In this document: piece after piece, positions 1 through 5,273 of the stretch
Numbering within the stretch: the stretch's first letter is position 1
How the letters are laid out: each line of letters opens with the position of its first letter
Made by a program: the position numbers and the translations under genes
Source: an uncultured Lachnospiraceae bacterium
Lineage (GTDB): Bacteria; Bacillota; Clostridia; Lachnospirales; Lachnospiraceae
NCBI GenBank assembly: GCA_947175305.1
Contig: CAMWMO010000146.1
Location: 1 to 5,283 of the forward strand
Length of the DNA stretch: 5,283 nt
Direction: 5' to 3'
The notes under the pieces: generated by a model
What the model saw: the letters and a program-made list of their open reading frames with translations, nothing else
The model's database searches: none
What the model was told of the DNA's origin: nothing

Positions 1-322
1 GATTGCCGTAGATCAGATACAGCCTGTTATGCGAATCGAAACAGGAAAGCAGATCATAAACATCACTGTGTATTTCGATAATATTACGCAGGTTCCTGTT
101 TTCCCATAACTCTTCTCCGTCGCCTAGTTCAATATAGGTAAAGCCGTTTCGATAATAATGTTCCAGCGCAGCGAAGTATAGGTGCTGATTCTTTAAAAAA
201 TTGTCGGAGGACGTACCAACGCCTCGGTGGCAGTCACTTACAAGGACATATTTGGAGCACATATTAAAAGGGAGGATGGGAGCCTGTGCAAAGGCATGTT
301 CCAGACGGCTGGAAGCACTCAT
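1..322 (-). CDS. Calcineurin-like metallophosphoesterase, N-terminal part (cut by window edge)
   Basis: This is the first 107 codons of a gene that continues past position 1. Translating the minus strand from the ATG at 322 gives an open frame without stops. Two metal-binding motifs of the calcineurin-like phosphoesterase fold are visible: SDCH (D30, H32; the DxH motif) and LGDGEELWENR (D68, E71; the GDxx(D/E) motif). The last two residues are G106-N107 and the next codon starts with C, as expected for the GNH(D/E) motif. Members use a two-metal centre to hydrolyse phosphomonoesters or phosphodiesters; the substrate cannot be read from this fragment. There is no signal peptide, so a cytosolic enzyme is likely. 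The start is well fixed: AAGGAGG lies 7 nt upstream, and the ATG overlaps the TGA stop of the DUF4474 gene (ATGA), so translational coupling is likely. The family call is firm; substrate and total length are unknown. Confidence 0.88.
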   Translation of the reverse strand, partial: MSASSRLEHAFAQAPILPFNMCSKYVLVSDCHRGVGTSSDNFLKNQHLYFAALEHYYRNGFTYIELGDGEELWENRNLRNIIEIHSDVYDLLSCFDSHNRLYLIYGN

Positions 323-1275
323 GACACATCCTCCTTATCCGTACGGCATGCACGATAATATCTTGGCGGGCGGCAGCCGTTTTTCTTATGACAGTGTCTG
401 TGGAATCTGCGCAGACGAAGCAGTCTTCTGAAAGCAACAGGAAGATTGTAGTAGAGGAAAAGGATACGATCTTCTGTGCAGAGGAATGGTCTTGTGACCC
501 ACACATACAGTTTGCAGAATATCTGGTTGAGAAATTGAGACAGGCAGCGCCAAAAGCGTGTCGGCAGATTATAATTTTCCTTCCGGCGGGTTCGGAACAG
601 GAGAGAGAGACAACATCCCTTTATGGAGATATCATTCATGGCATATCCTGCATGGCAAAGTCCGTCGTAGAAAGCGCTGCACATTTGCATAGTGGGGAAA
701 CAGATGGAAACTTCCATACAAAGATCAGAAGGCTCTGTGAAAAGGCCGGGCAAAAACATAGTCAGCCACCAATGACGTTCGGAAGTCTGGACGCATATCT
801 TTTCAGTGTTGTCGCACAGTCGTAAGGTGCAGGGAAGCATCTCGGAGTCTTCTGCGGCAGTGAAAAAAGCTGTCTTGTATTCTTCTTCTGACAGAAGACG
901 GTCGGCGTGATAAATGCCGATTTCCGCGCCGGTATTGATACCGTATTGACCTTTCCAGAGTTCGATCAGCCATGTTTTGCCGTGATAATCAAAATAGATC
1001 GGAAGAGCATCAAGAACCATCTGAAAACGGGGCGCCATATAATCGTAGAGCCATGTGTAACCGGCGTCTTTCTGCCATGCATCCAGAGTGGAAGAGAAGA
1101 AACCATAGCGGCAGTGATAATCGTAACCGAACGGCTCGGCGAGTTGTGCTAATTTTGAACATTTCTGACATTTATCCATGCAATTGAGCCGGCGGATGAT
1201 CTTTTTTCTGCGGACACAGGAAAATATCATGCCGAATAGAGCAAGTAGTAACAAAATAAACAGGGCGTAATACAT
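319..1275 (-). CDS. Membrane-anchored DUF4474-domain protein of unknown function
   Basis: A 318-residue protein. Residues 3-19 are a strongly hydrophobic helix followed by the basic stretch VRRKKIIRR, which suggests a single N-terminal membrane anchor with the body in the cytoplasm. A cysteine cluster follows (C32, C36, C39: CxxxCxxC). The block at about 49-125 has FGYDYHCRYGFF, LDAWQKDAGYTWLYD, IYFDYHGKTWLIELWKGQYG and INTGAEIGIY, which I recognise as the DUF4474 signature of Clostridia. The C-terminal 90 residues are rich in Arg, His and aromatic residues (LFLYYNLPVAFRRLLRLRRFHRH), possibly amphipathic and membrane-associated. No catalytic function is established. The start at 1275 has only a weak AGG-type site about 10 nt upstream but places the membrane helix right at the N-terminus. 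It is the first gene of a two-gene unit with the phosphoesterase, overlapping it by 4 nt. Family call fairly sure, topology inferred. Confidence 0.85.
   Translation of the reverse strand: MYYALFILLLLALFGMIFSCVRRKKIIRRLNCMDKCQKCSKLAQLAEPFGYDYHCRYGFFSSTLDAWQKDAGYTWLYDYMAPRFQMVLDALPIYFDYHGKTWLIELWKGQYGINTGAEIGIYHADRLLSEEEYKTAFFTAAEDSEMLPCTLRLCDNTEKICVQTSERHWWLTMFLPGLFTEPSDLCMEVSICFPTMQMCSAFYDGLCHAGYAMNDISIKGCCLSLLFRTRRKENYNLPTRFWRCLSQFLNQIFCKLYVWVTRPFLCTEDRILFLYYNLPVAFRRLLRLRRFHRHCHKKNGCRPPRYYRACRTDKEDVS
330..336 (-). promoter_or_regulatory. Ribosome binding site of the metallophosphoesterase, inside the DUF4474 gene
   Basis: The minus strand reads AAGGAGG, a full match to the anti-Shine-Dalgarno core, 7 nt before the ATG at 322. 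It lies inside the last codons of the DUF4474 gene (encoding ...DKEDVS). It fixes the phosphoesterase start and allows independent or re-initiating translation at the ATGA overlap. Confidence 0.85.
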
Positions 1276-1290
1276 AATCTGTAACCTATA

Positions 1291-1316
1291 ATTCTATGTG
1301 GTTTTACTCTATTTTA
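1291..1316 (-). promoter_or_regulatory. Candidate -10 boxes for the DUF4474/phosphoesterase unit (weak)
   Basis: On the minus strand, TAAAAT (1316-1311) and TAGAAT (1296-1291) each match TATAAT at 5 of 6 positions and lie upstream of the ATG at 1275. Neither has a convincing -35 at 16-18 bp, so this is only a guess at where the leftward promoter lies. The region is very AT-rich, so chance matches are likely. Confidence 0.25.
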
Positions 1317-1338
1317 TGCATGGAAATTCCTTTCTGTT

Positions 1339-1350
1339 CTTAAATTTAAG
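1339..1350. repeat. Perfect 12-bp palindrome in the divergent intergenic region
   Basis: CTTAAATTTAAG is its own reverse complement. It sits 2 bp upstream of the -35 box of the rightward promoter and about 23 bp upstream of the nearest leftward -10 candidate. A dimeric regulator could use it as an operator for one or both divergent units. It is AT-only apart from the outer C/G pair, so a chance occurrence is possible. Confidence 0.4.
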
Positions 1351-1352
1351 GA

Positions 1353-1381
1353 TTAACAAGAGTAAGATATTATGTTAAAAT
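1353..1381 (+). promoter_or_regulatory. Sigma-A-type promoter of the lactonase gene
   Basis: TTAACA (1353-1358, 5/6 to TTGACA), a 17-bp spacer, then TAAAAT (1376-1381, 5/6 to TATAAT). A TG lies one base before the -10 (TGTTAAAAT), giving an extended -10. The predicted transcription start near 1388 would leave a short leader of about 17 nt that carries the GAGG ribosome binding site. Two 5/6 boxes at ideal spacing plus the TG make this the best-supported housekeeping promoter in the window with both boxes visible. Confidence 0.7.
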
Positions 1382-1393
1382 AATCCTAAGACT

Positions 1394-1397
1394 GAGG
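1394..1397 (+). promoter_or_regulatory. Ribosome binding site deciding the GTG start of the lactonase gene
   Basis: GAGG lies 7 nt before the GTG at 1405, an ideal distance. It is 19 nt before the in-frame ATG at 1417, which is too far. The G-rich AAAGGG at 1398-1403 is too close to the GTG and about 13 nt from the ATG. This favours GTG, although the ATG (giving a protein beginning MSQDKYVAYV) remains possible. Confidence 0.6.
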
Positions 1398-1404
1398 AAA
1401 GGGC

Positions 1405-2478
1405 GTGGTTACGGCGATGAGTCAGGATAAATATGTGGCGTACGTGTCTACCTACACGACGGCAAAAGAGGATAATTACGGCATTAAGATCTATGATGTG
1501 GATCTGAAAAACGGAAGGATGACGGAGAAAAATCAGGTGGAGATCACAAACTCTTCCTATATCACCATCTCTCACAATGAGAAATATCTCTATTCCATCA
1601 CGGATTTCGGGGTGGAGGCGTACAAGATTCTGCCGGGCGGTGATCTGGAGGTCATAAATCAGGGATCGATCAATGGCATGCGTGGCTGTTATCTCTCTAC
1701 AGACTACGAGGATAAGCTGCTCTTCGTGGGCGGTTACCATGACGGGAAGATCACGGTGCTTCGTCTGCGGGAGGACGGCGGCGTTGGGGAGATCACTGAC
1801 GAGGTGTATCATAAGGGCTTGGGCAGTATCGCGGAACGCAATTTCAGACCCCATGTCAACTGTGTGAAGATGACCAGAGACAATCACTATCTGTGTGCCG
1901 CTGATCTGGGCCTGGATCATGTGAACGTGTACCGTGTGGATCACGAAAGCGGGAAATTAAAGCCCATTGATATGATCCGAAGCGAGCAGGAGTCGGCGCC
2001 CCGACACATGAAATTTTCCAAAGACGGCAGCATTTTATATATTGTTCATGAACTGAAAAATTATATTGATGTCTATACTTATAAGGAGATCAACGGGGTT
2101 CCGGAGTTTGAGAAGATTCAGACGATCTCCACGCTGAATGATTACCATGCCGGCGGATCTGCTGCCAGCGCCTTGAACATTTCAGAAGATTTTAAATATC
2201 TGACCAGCTCCAACGCGGGGGATAACAGCGCGGTTGTTTATAAAATCGATTTGAAGACGGGAATGCTTGAGAAGGTACTCTGTCTTCCTATCAGCGGCGA
2301 TTATCCCAAGGATGCGGCGCTCTTCCCGGACAATAAGCATCTGGTGTCCTTAAATCATGAGTCGAATACCATGACTTTCTTTAACGTGGATCTAAAGAAC
2401 GGCCTTTTGGTGATGAACGGCAAGGAGATCAAGGTGGATCAGCCGAACTGTATTATTTTCCATAAGCTTGCACAGTAG
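1405..2478 (+). CDS. Lactonase family protein (6-phosphogluconolactonase-like seven-bladed beta-propeller)
   Basis: A 357-residue protein, close to the usual 330-370 of the Pgl/YbhE-type lactonase family (PF10282), unrelated in fold to DevB-type phosphogluconolactonase. Propeller features run the full length: an N-terminal YVAYVSTYT strand, repeated blade phrases (IYDVDLKNGRM, VYKIDLKTGML, FFNVDLKNGLL), RPHVNCVKM (H150), the loop AADLGLDHVNVYRVD (D167-D171), APRHMKFSKDG (R200, H201) and the closing strand with QPNCIIF. In E. coli, Pgl hydrolyses 6-phosphogluconolactone in the oxidative pentose phosphate pathway; many Firmicute members have no proven substrate, so the exact reaction is inferred. 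No signal peptide, so cytosolic. It starts with GTG by ribosome-site spacing; ATG at 1417 would give 353 residues. It has its own promoter, diverges from the DUF4474 gene and lies 85 bp before spoIVA in the same direction. Confidence 0.9.
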   Translation: MVTAMSQDKYVAYVSTYTTAKEDNYGIKIYDVDLKNGRMTEKNQVEITNSSYITISHNEKYLYSITDFGVEAYKILPGGDLEVINQGSINGMRGCYLSTDYEDKLLFVGGYHDGKITVLRLREDGGVGEITDEVYHKGLGSIAERNFRPHVNCVKMTRDNHYLCAADLGLDHVNVYRVDHESGKLKPIDMIRSEQESAPRHMKFSKDGSILYIVHELKNYIDVYTYKEINGVPEFEKIQTISTLNDYHAGGSAASALNISEDFKYLTSSNAGDNSAVVYKIDLKTGMLEKVLCLPISGDYPKDAALFPDNKHLVSLNHESNTMTFFNVDLKNGLLVMNGKEIKVDQPNCIIFHKLAQ

Positions 2479-2506
2479 GGTAAAGCGAAAACTTTTGCGC
2501 CAAACG

Positions 2507-2537
2507 GCATAGAGGAGAATCCTTCTGCATATACATT
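2507..2537 (+). promoter_or_regulatory. Candidate sigma-E-type promoter of spoIVA
   Basis: TATACATT (2530-2537) matches the sigma-E -10 consensus CATACAnT at all fixed positions but the first. GCATAGA (2507-2513) matches the -35 consensus (G/T)(A/C)ATATT at 5 of 7. The 16-bp spacing is slightly longer than usual. Sigma-E control of spoIVA is established in Bacillus subtilis, which makes a match here expected. The start point would fall near 2545, giving a leader of about 20 nt that still has the full AGGAGG but lacks the 5' arm of the hairpin. The -10 is reasonable, the -35 weak. Confidence 0.4.
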
Positions 2538-2563
2538 TACCAGTATAGGCAGGAGGATTTTTT
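2518..2563 (+). terminator. Hairpin plus T-run between lactonase gene and spoIVA; also masks the spoIVA ribosome site
   Basis: AATCCTTCTGC (2518-2528) pairs with GCAGGAGGATT (2549-2559) over 11 bp including one G-U pair. An inner 4-bp stem, ATAC (2531-2534) with GTAT (2543-2546), is separated by a 2x2 internal loop. The 3' arm runs into a T-stretch (2558-2563), so the element has the form of an intrinsic terminator for the lactonase transcript. The 3' arm also contains AGGAGG, the spoIVA Shine-Dalgarno sequence, and the T-run ends at the spoIVA ATG. In any read-through RNA the ribosome site would be paired. Whether it acts as terminator, translational lock or both is inference. Confidence 0.6.
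2551..2556 (+). promoter_or_regulatory. Ribosome binding site of spoIVA, inside a hairpin arm
   Basis: AGGAGG lies 7 nt before the ATG at 2564, an optimal site that fixes the start. It forms part of the 3' arm of the 2518-2559 hairpin, so it is accessible only on transcripts that lack the 5' arm or when the hairpin is open. Confidence 0.85.
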
Positions 2564-4051
2564 ATGGATATTTTACAGAATAATACATATGACCTCTATA
2601 AAGATATACAGCATAGAACGGGGGGAGAAATCTACCTGGGCGTGGTGGGGCCTGTCAGGACGGGGAAATCCACCTTTATCAAACGGTTTATGAATCTTCT
2701 GGTGCTTCCTTACATGGAGGATGAGCATGAGAAGGAACGGGCACAGGATGAGATGCCCCAGAGTGCGGGCGGTAAGACCATCACCACCACAGAGCCGAAG
2801 TTTATTCCTAAGGAGGCGGCCCATGTGAAGCTGGGCGCGGATATCGATGTGAAGGTGCGGCTGATCGACTGCGTGGGTTATATGGTGGAGGGTGCCACGG
2901 GACACATGGAGAAAGAGGAAGAGCGCATGGTCAAGACCCCCTGGTCTGTGGAGGAGATACCTTTCACGAAGGCGGCTGAGATCGGCACGAGAAAGGTGAT
3001 CCGAGATCATTCCACGATCGGGATCGTGGTGACCTGTGACGGCTCCTTCGGAGAGCTTCCCAGAGAAAGCTTTTTAGAGGCGGAGGAGCGAACCATCAAA
3101 GAACTGCAGGCGCTTGGCAAGCCCTATGTGGTGTTGTTAAATTCGGGGAAGCCTTACGCGGAGGAGACCAGAGCGCTTGCCGACGAGATCAGCGAGAAGT
3201 ATCAGGTTACGGTCATGCCCATAAACTGTGAGCAGTTAAAGAAAGAGGACATCAATCATATCATGGAGAATATTCTCTATGAGTTCCCTCTTACTATGAT
3301 CGAGTTTTATATGCCCAAGTGGGTGGAAATGCTTCCCTGCGATCACAAGATGAAGAAAGATATCATTTCGCAGTTGAAGCTTTTGATGGGAAATCTGAAT
3401 CATATCCGGGATATCACAACGGACCGTTTTCTGGTGGAGAGCGAGTATGTCAAGAAGTGTAAACTGGACGGCGTTGATATGTCTGACGGCAGTGTGCGGA
3501 TCATATTGGATGTGGACGACGCCTACTATTACGAGATGCTGAGCGAATTGGTGGGAGAATCCATCGGCAGTGAGTATCAGCTTTTGGCGACGCTGCGCGA
3601 GATGGCGAAGATGAAGCGGGAGTATGTGAAGGTATTGCATGCCCTGGAGGCTGTGCGGTACAAAGGCTACGGTGTGGTGATGCCTGACAGACAGGAGATC
3701 GTTCTGGAGACGCCGGAGCTCATCAAGCAGGGCAATAAATTTGGCGTCAAGATCAAGGCGGAGAGTCCCAGCATCCATATGATAAAAGCCAGTATCGAGA
3801 CAGAGATCTCACCCATCGTAGGGACAGAAGAGCAGGCCAGGGACTTGATTCAGTACATCTCCGATACGGGTACCAGCGAGGAGGGCATCTGGGAGACGAA
3901 TATCTTCGGCAAGACGGTGGAGCAGCTGGTCAACGACGGCATTACCGGCAAGATATCCATGATCAATGAGGAGAGCCAGGTGAAGCTCCAGGAGACCATG
4001 CAGAAGATCGTAAATGACAGCAATGGCGGAATGGTTTGTATTATTATTTAA
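2564..4051 (+). CDS. spoIVA: Stage IV sporulation protein A, spore coat morphogenetic ATPase
   Basis: A 495-residue protein, near the 492 of B. subtilis SpoIVA and collinear with it. SpoIVA binds and hydrolyses ATP and polymerises irreversibly on the forespore surface, forming the basement layer to which the coat attaches; it is also needed for cortex formation. The N-terminal TRAFAC-like ATPase domain has the P-loop GPVRTGKS (G29-S36, K35), the sensor threonines in GKTITTTEP (T75, T76) and the Walker B strand RLIDCVGY (D102). These correspond to K30, T70/T71 and D97 in B. subtilis with a constant offset of five. TPWSVEEIPFTKAAEIGTRKVI and EHSTIG-like RDHSTIG are further SpoIVA hallmarks. The C-terminus has FGVKIKAESPSIHMIK and ends GGMVCIII, matching the B. 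subtilis GGLIAIIL tail, a region implicated in contact with the membrane peptide SpoVM. All key residues are present, so it should be functional. Its neighbours, a lactonase and a ROK regulator, are not sporulation genes. Confidence 0.97.
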   Translation: MDILQNNTYDLYKDIQHRTGGEIYLGVVGPVRTGKSTFIKRFMNLLVLPYMEDEHEKERAQDEMPQSAGGKTITTTEPKFIPKEAAHVKLGADIDVKVRLIDCVGYMVEGATGHMEKEEERMVKTPWSVEEIPFTKAAEIGTRKVIRDHSTIGIVVTCDGSFGELPRESFLEAEERTIKELQALGKPYVVLLNSGKPYAEETRALADEISEKYQVTVMPINCEQLKKEDINHIMENILYEFPLTMIEFYMPKWVEMLPCDHKMKKDIISQLKLLMGNLNHIRDITTDRFLVESEYVKKCKLDGVDMSDGSVRIILDVDDAYYYEMLSELVGESIGSEYQLLATLREMAKMKREYVKVLHALEAVRYKGYGVVMPDRQEIVLETPELIKQGNKFGVKIKAESPSIHMIKASIETEISPIVGTEEQARDLIQYISDTGTSEEGIWETNIFGKTVEQLVNDGITGKISMINEESQVKLQETMQKIVNDSNGGMVCIII

Positions 4052-5223
4052 CAGTTTAGCTGTTTTTCCTCTGGAGGATTCGGGGCCGCCGGAAGCTCCG
4101 CATCCTCCAGAAACGCCTGAATATAGGGCAGCGCTGCTCCGATTGCAATATTGTGCAGGGGCATTTTGCTGATCCGAAGGAAATCGGGTTCCTCCGAGAA
4201 AGGTGTCATCTGCTGGATCTGTCCGTGGAGGAATGCAAGGTCTTCTTCGCATAAGTATTGGGCAATATATCCCCCGAGAATAAAATCTGTATCATAGACC
4301 AAGTGCAGCATATTAACGGCTTTTGCCAGATCCGAGAGAAAGACATGCCAGCGCTTTTGGCAGGCGGGGTCATTTTGACGCACTCTCTCAAAAAAAGATT
4401 CAGCGGTCTCCTGTTCAGAGAGAAGCGCTGTCAGGGACAACAGCGTTTCCATACATCCGACCTTTCCACAATAGCACTGTGTGCCGTTGGGGTTCATCTG
4501 AATGTGCTCAATGGTGGAATTATGACCGTGCTTGCCGCTTACTATGGCACCTTTTGAGATGATGGCGGCACCCAGATGTCTGCTGAGTGACAGATAGAAA
4601 GCGTCTGTCAACTCGGGAGATACCCACATTTCTGAAATGGCAGCACTGTCCGCATCATGTATAAAGGTGCATCGGCAGGGGAGATGCCTGGAAAATTCAG
4701 TGATCGAGAGTCCTGTGCATGATAAAATTACACCATATAATATAGTTTGCTTATCCGGTGTCACCAGTCCCTGCATGGCAAAGCCTATGCCGAGGATTTT
4801 CTCATCTTCGGCAGAAAGTGAATTCTTAAAATCTATGATCTTATCACAGATTTTCTTATAATATGCTTCCTTGCGTTCAAAAGCGATTTCGTCTATTCTA
4901 CAGTCGATCATTTCACCGTACAGATTGACGGCGAACGTTTTCACTTCTTTTTCTAAAATTTCCACTCCTATGCTAATACGATAATCAGGAACGATAGAAT
5001 AGGCGGCAGCTTTTCTGCCCACAAATTCCGTATCGATCAATCCGTCTTTCCGGATCAGACCGTCTTCTTCCATGGCAGTCAGATTCGCAGCGACCGTGGG
5101 GCGGCTTAGATGGAGATTGTAGGATATGTCCTGCTGAGAAACCTTTTTGCTTTTGTAAATGAACTGATAGATGATACTGCGATTATTCTGTTTGATCTGA
5201 TTGGGTGTAATGCTTTTTTTCAT
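4048..5223 (-). CDS. ROK-family transcriptional regulator (NagC/XylR type)
   Basis: A 391-residue protein of normal length for ROK repressors. Residues 5-75 form a winged helix-turn-helix (VSQQDISYNLHLSRPTVAANL as helix-turn-recognition helix, then EEDGLI...GRKAAAY as wing). Residues 80-380 are a ROK domain: a degraded first nucleotide loop (IGVEILEKEV in place of DxGGT), GIGFAMQGLV, IHDADSAAISE with the catalytic-type D190 kept, SRHLGAAIISKG, and the zinc motif H240...C250-x-C252-x4-C257-x-E259. Loss of the DxGGT loop argues against sugar kinase activity; such proteins usually sense sugars or sugar phosphates and control their transport or catabolism. Two sugar-contact positions deviate: the usual N-D is H189-D190, and ExGH is T237-I-E-H240. 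The start has AAGGG 8 nt upstream. The gene converges on spoIVA, sharing stop-codon bases, and no sugar target gene is visible in the window. Confidence 0.93.
   Translation of the reverse strand: MKKSITPNQIKQNNRSIIYQFIYKSKKVSQQDISYNLHLSRPTVAANLTAMEEDGLIRKDGLIDTEFVGRKAAAYSIVPDYRISIGVEILEKEVKTFAVNLYGEMIDCRIDEIAFERKEAYYKKICDKIIDFKNSLSAEDEKILGIGFAMQGLVTPDKQTILYGVILSCTGLSITEFSRHLPCRCTFIHDADSAAISEMWVSPELTDAFYLSLSRHLGAAIISKGAIVSGKHGHNSTIEHIQMNPNGTQCYCGKVGCMETLLSLTALLSEQETAESFFERVRQNDPACQKRWHVFLSDLAKAVNMLHLVYDTDFILGGYIAQYLCEEDLAFLHGQIQQMTPFSEEPDFLRISKMPLHNIAIGAALPYIQAFLEDAELPAAPNPPEEKQLNC
4050..4067 (+). terminator. Weak terminator-like hairpin after spoIVA
   Basis: AACAG (4050-4054) pairs with CTGTT (4060-4064) around the loop TTTAG, followed by T-rich sequence (4063-4067). 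The stem has only five pairs, two of them G-C, and overlaps the spoIVA stop codon, so efficiency is doubtful. It lies inside the 3' end of the opposing ROK gene, and no other T-run-bearing hairpin is visible nearby. Confidence 0.25.
4071..4110. repeat. Strong inverted repeat in the 3' end of the ROK gene and the spoIVA 3' flank
   Basis: CTGGAGGAT (4071-4079) and ATCCTCCAG (4102-4110) are perfect reverse complements. Inside, CGGGGC (4081-4086) pairs with GCTCCG (4095-4100) with one G-U pair on the plus strand, across a single mismatch. The result is a 15-bp GC-rich stem with an 8-nt loop. No T-run follows on either strand, so it is not a classical intrinsic terminator. It could block 3' exonucleases or pause polymerase on the convergent transcripts. 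Confidence 0.6.
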
Positions 5224-5236
5224 AATCCTATCCCTT

Positions 5237-5261
5237 ATTTTGCAAATTCACTTTACAAAAT
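5237..5261. promoter_or_regulatory. Probable operator: inverted repeat at the ROK gene start point
   Basis: ATTTTGCAAA (5237-5246) and TTTACAAAAT (5252-5261) are inverted copies with one mismatch in 10, separated by 5 bp (TTCAC). The centre lies 26 bp upstream of the ATG and the repeat covers the predicted transcription start, between the -10 and the ribosome site. Such a position suits steric repression. ROK repressors bind AT-rich palindromes with TTTG/CAAA-like half-sites, so autoregulation is the simplest reading. Binding by this protein is inferred. Confidence 0.6.
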
Positions 5262-5264
5262 AGT

Positions 5265-5273
5265 ATTATATCA
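5265..5273 (-). promoter_or_regulatory. Extended -10 promoter of the ROK gene
   Basis: The minus strand reads TGATATAAT: a perfect TATAAT (5270-5265) with the TG of an extended -10 one base upstream. The matching -35 would lie just outside the window, near 5288-5293. The predicted start near 5258 falls inside the inverted repeat at 5237-5261, leaving a leader of about 35 nt. Confidence 0.7.

Noticed and set aside
201..431. A 76-codon plus-strand open frame across the phosphoesterase/DUF4474 junction
   Set aside because: It is antisense to two well-supported genes joined by an ATGA overlap, and its sequence has no recognisable features.
388..825. A 145-codon plus-strand open frame opposite the DUF4474 gene
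   Set aside because: It lies wholly antisense to a gene with recognisable conserved motifs, has no good ribosome site, and its translation resembles no family I know. It is a shadow of the minus-strand gene.
1375..1944. A 189-codon minus-strand open frame opposite the lactonase gene
   Set aside because: The His/Ile/Val-rich translation is typical of an antisense frame, and the plus strand encodes a clear lactonase with a good promoter and ribosome site.
2483..2500. Possible hairpin GCGAAAAC/TTTTGCGC after the lactonase stop
   Set aside because: The arms pair only with a bulge, the loop is too short and no T-run follows. The hairpin at 2518-2559 is far better.
3236..3778. A 180-codon minus-strand open frame opposite spoIVA
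   Set aside because: It is antisense to a highly conserved SpoIVA region; the His- and Leu-rich product is a mirror of GC-biased codons in the real gene.
4045..4051. C-terminal GGMVCIII of SpoIVA as a lipidation signal because of the near-terminal Cys
   Set aside because: Bacteria do not prenylate their own proteins in this way, and the tail aligns with the normal hydrophobic GGLIAIIL end of B. subtilis SpoIVA.
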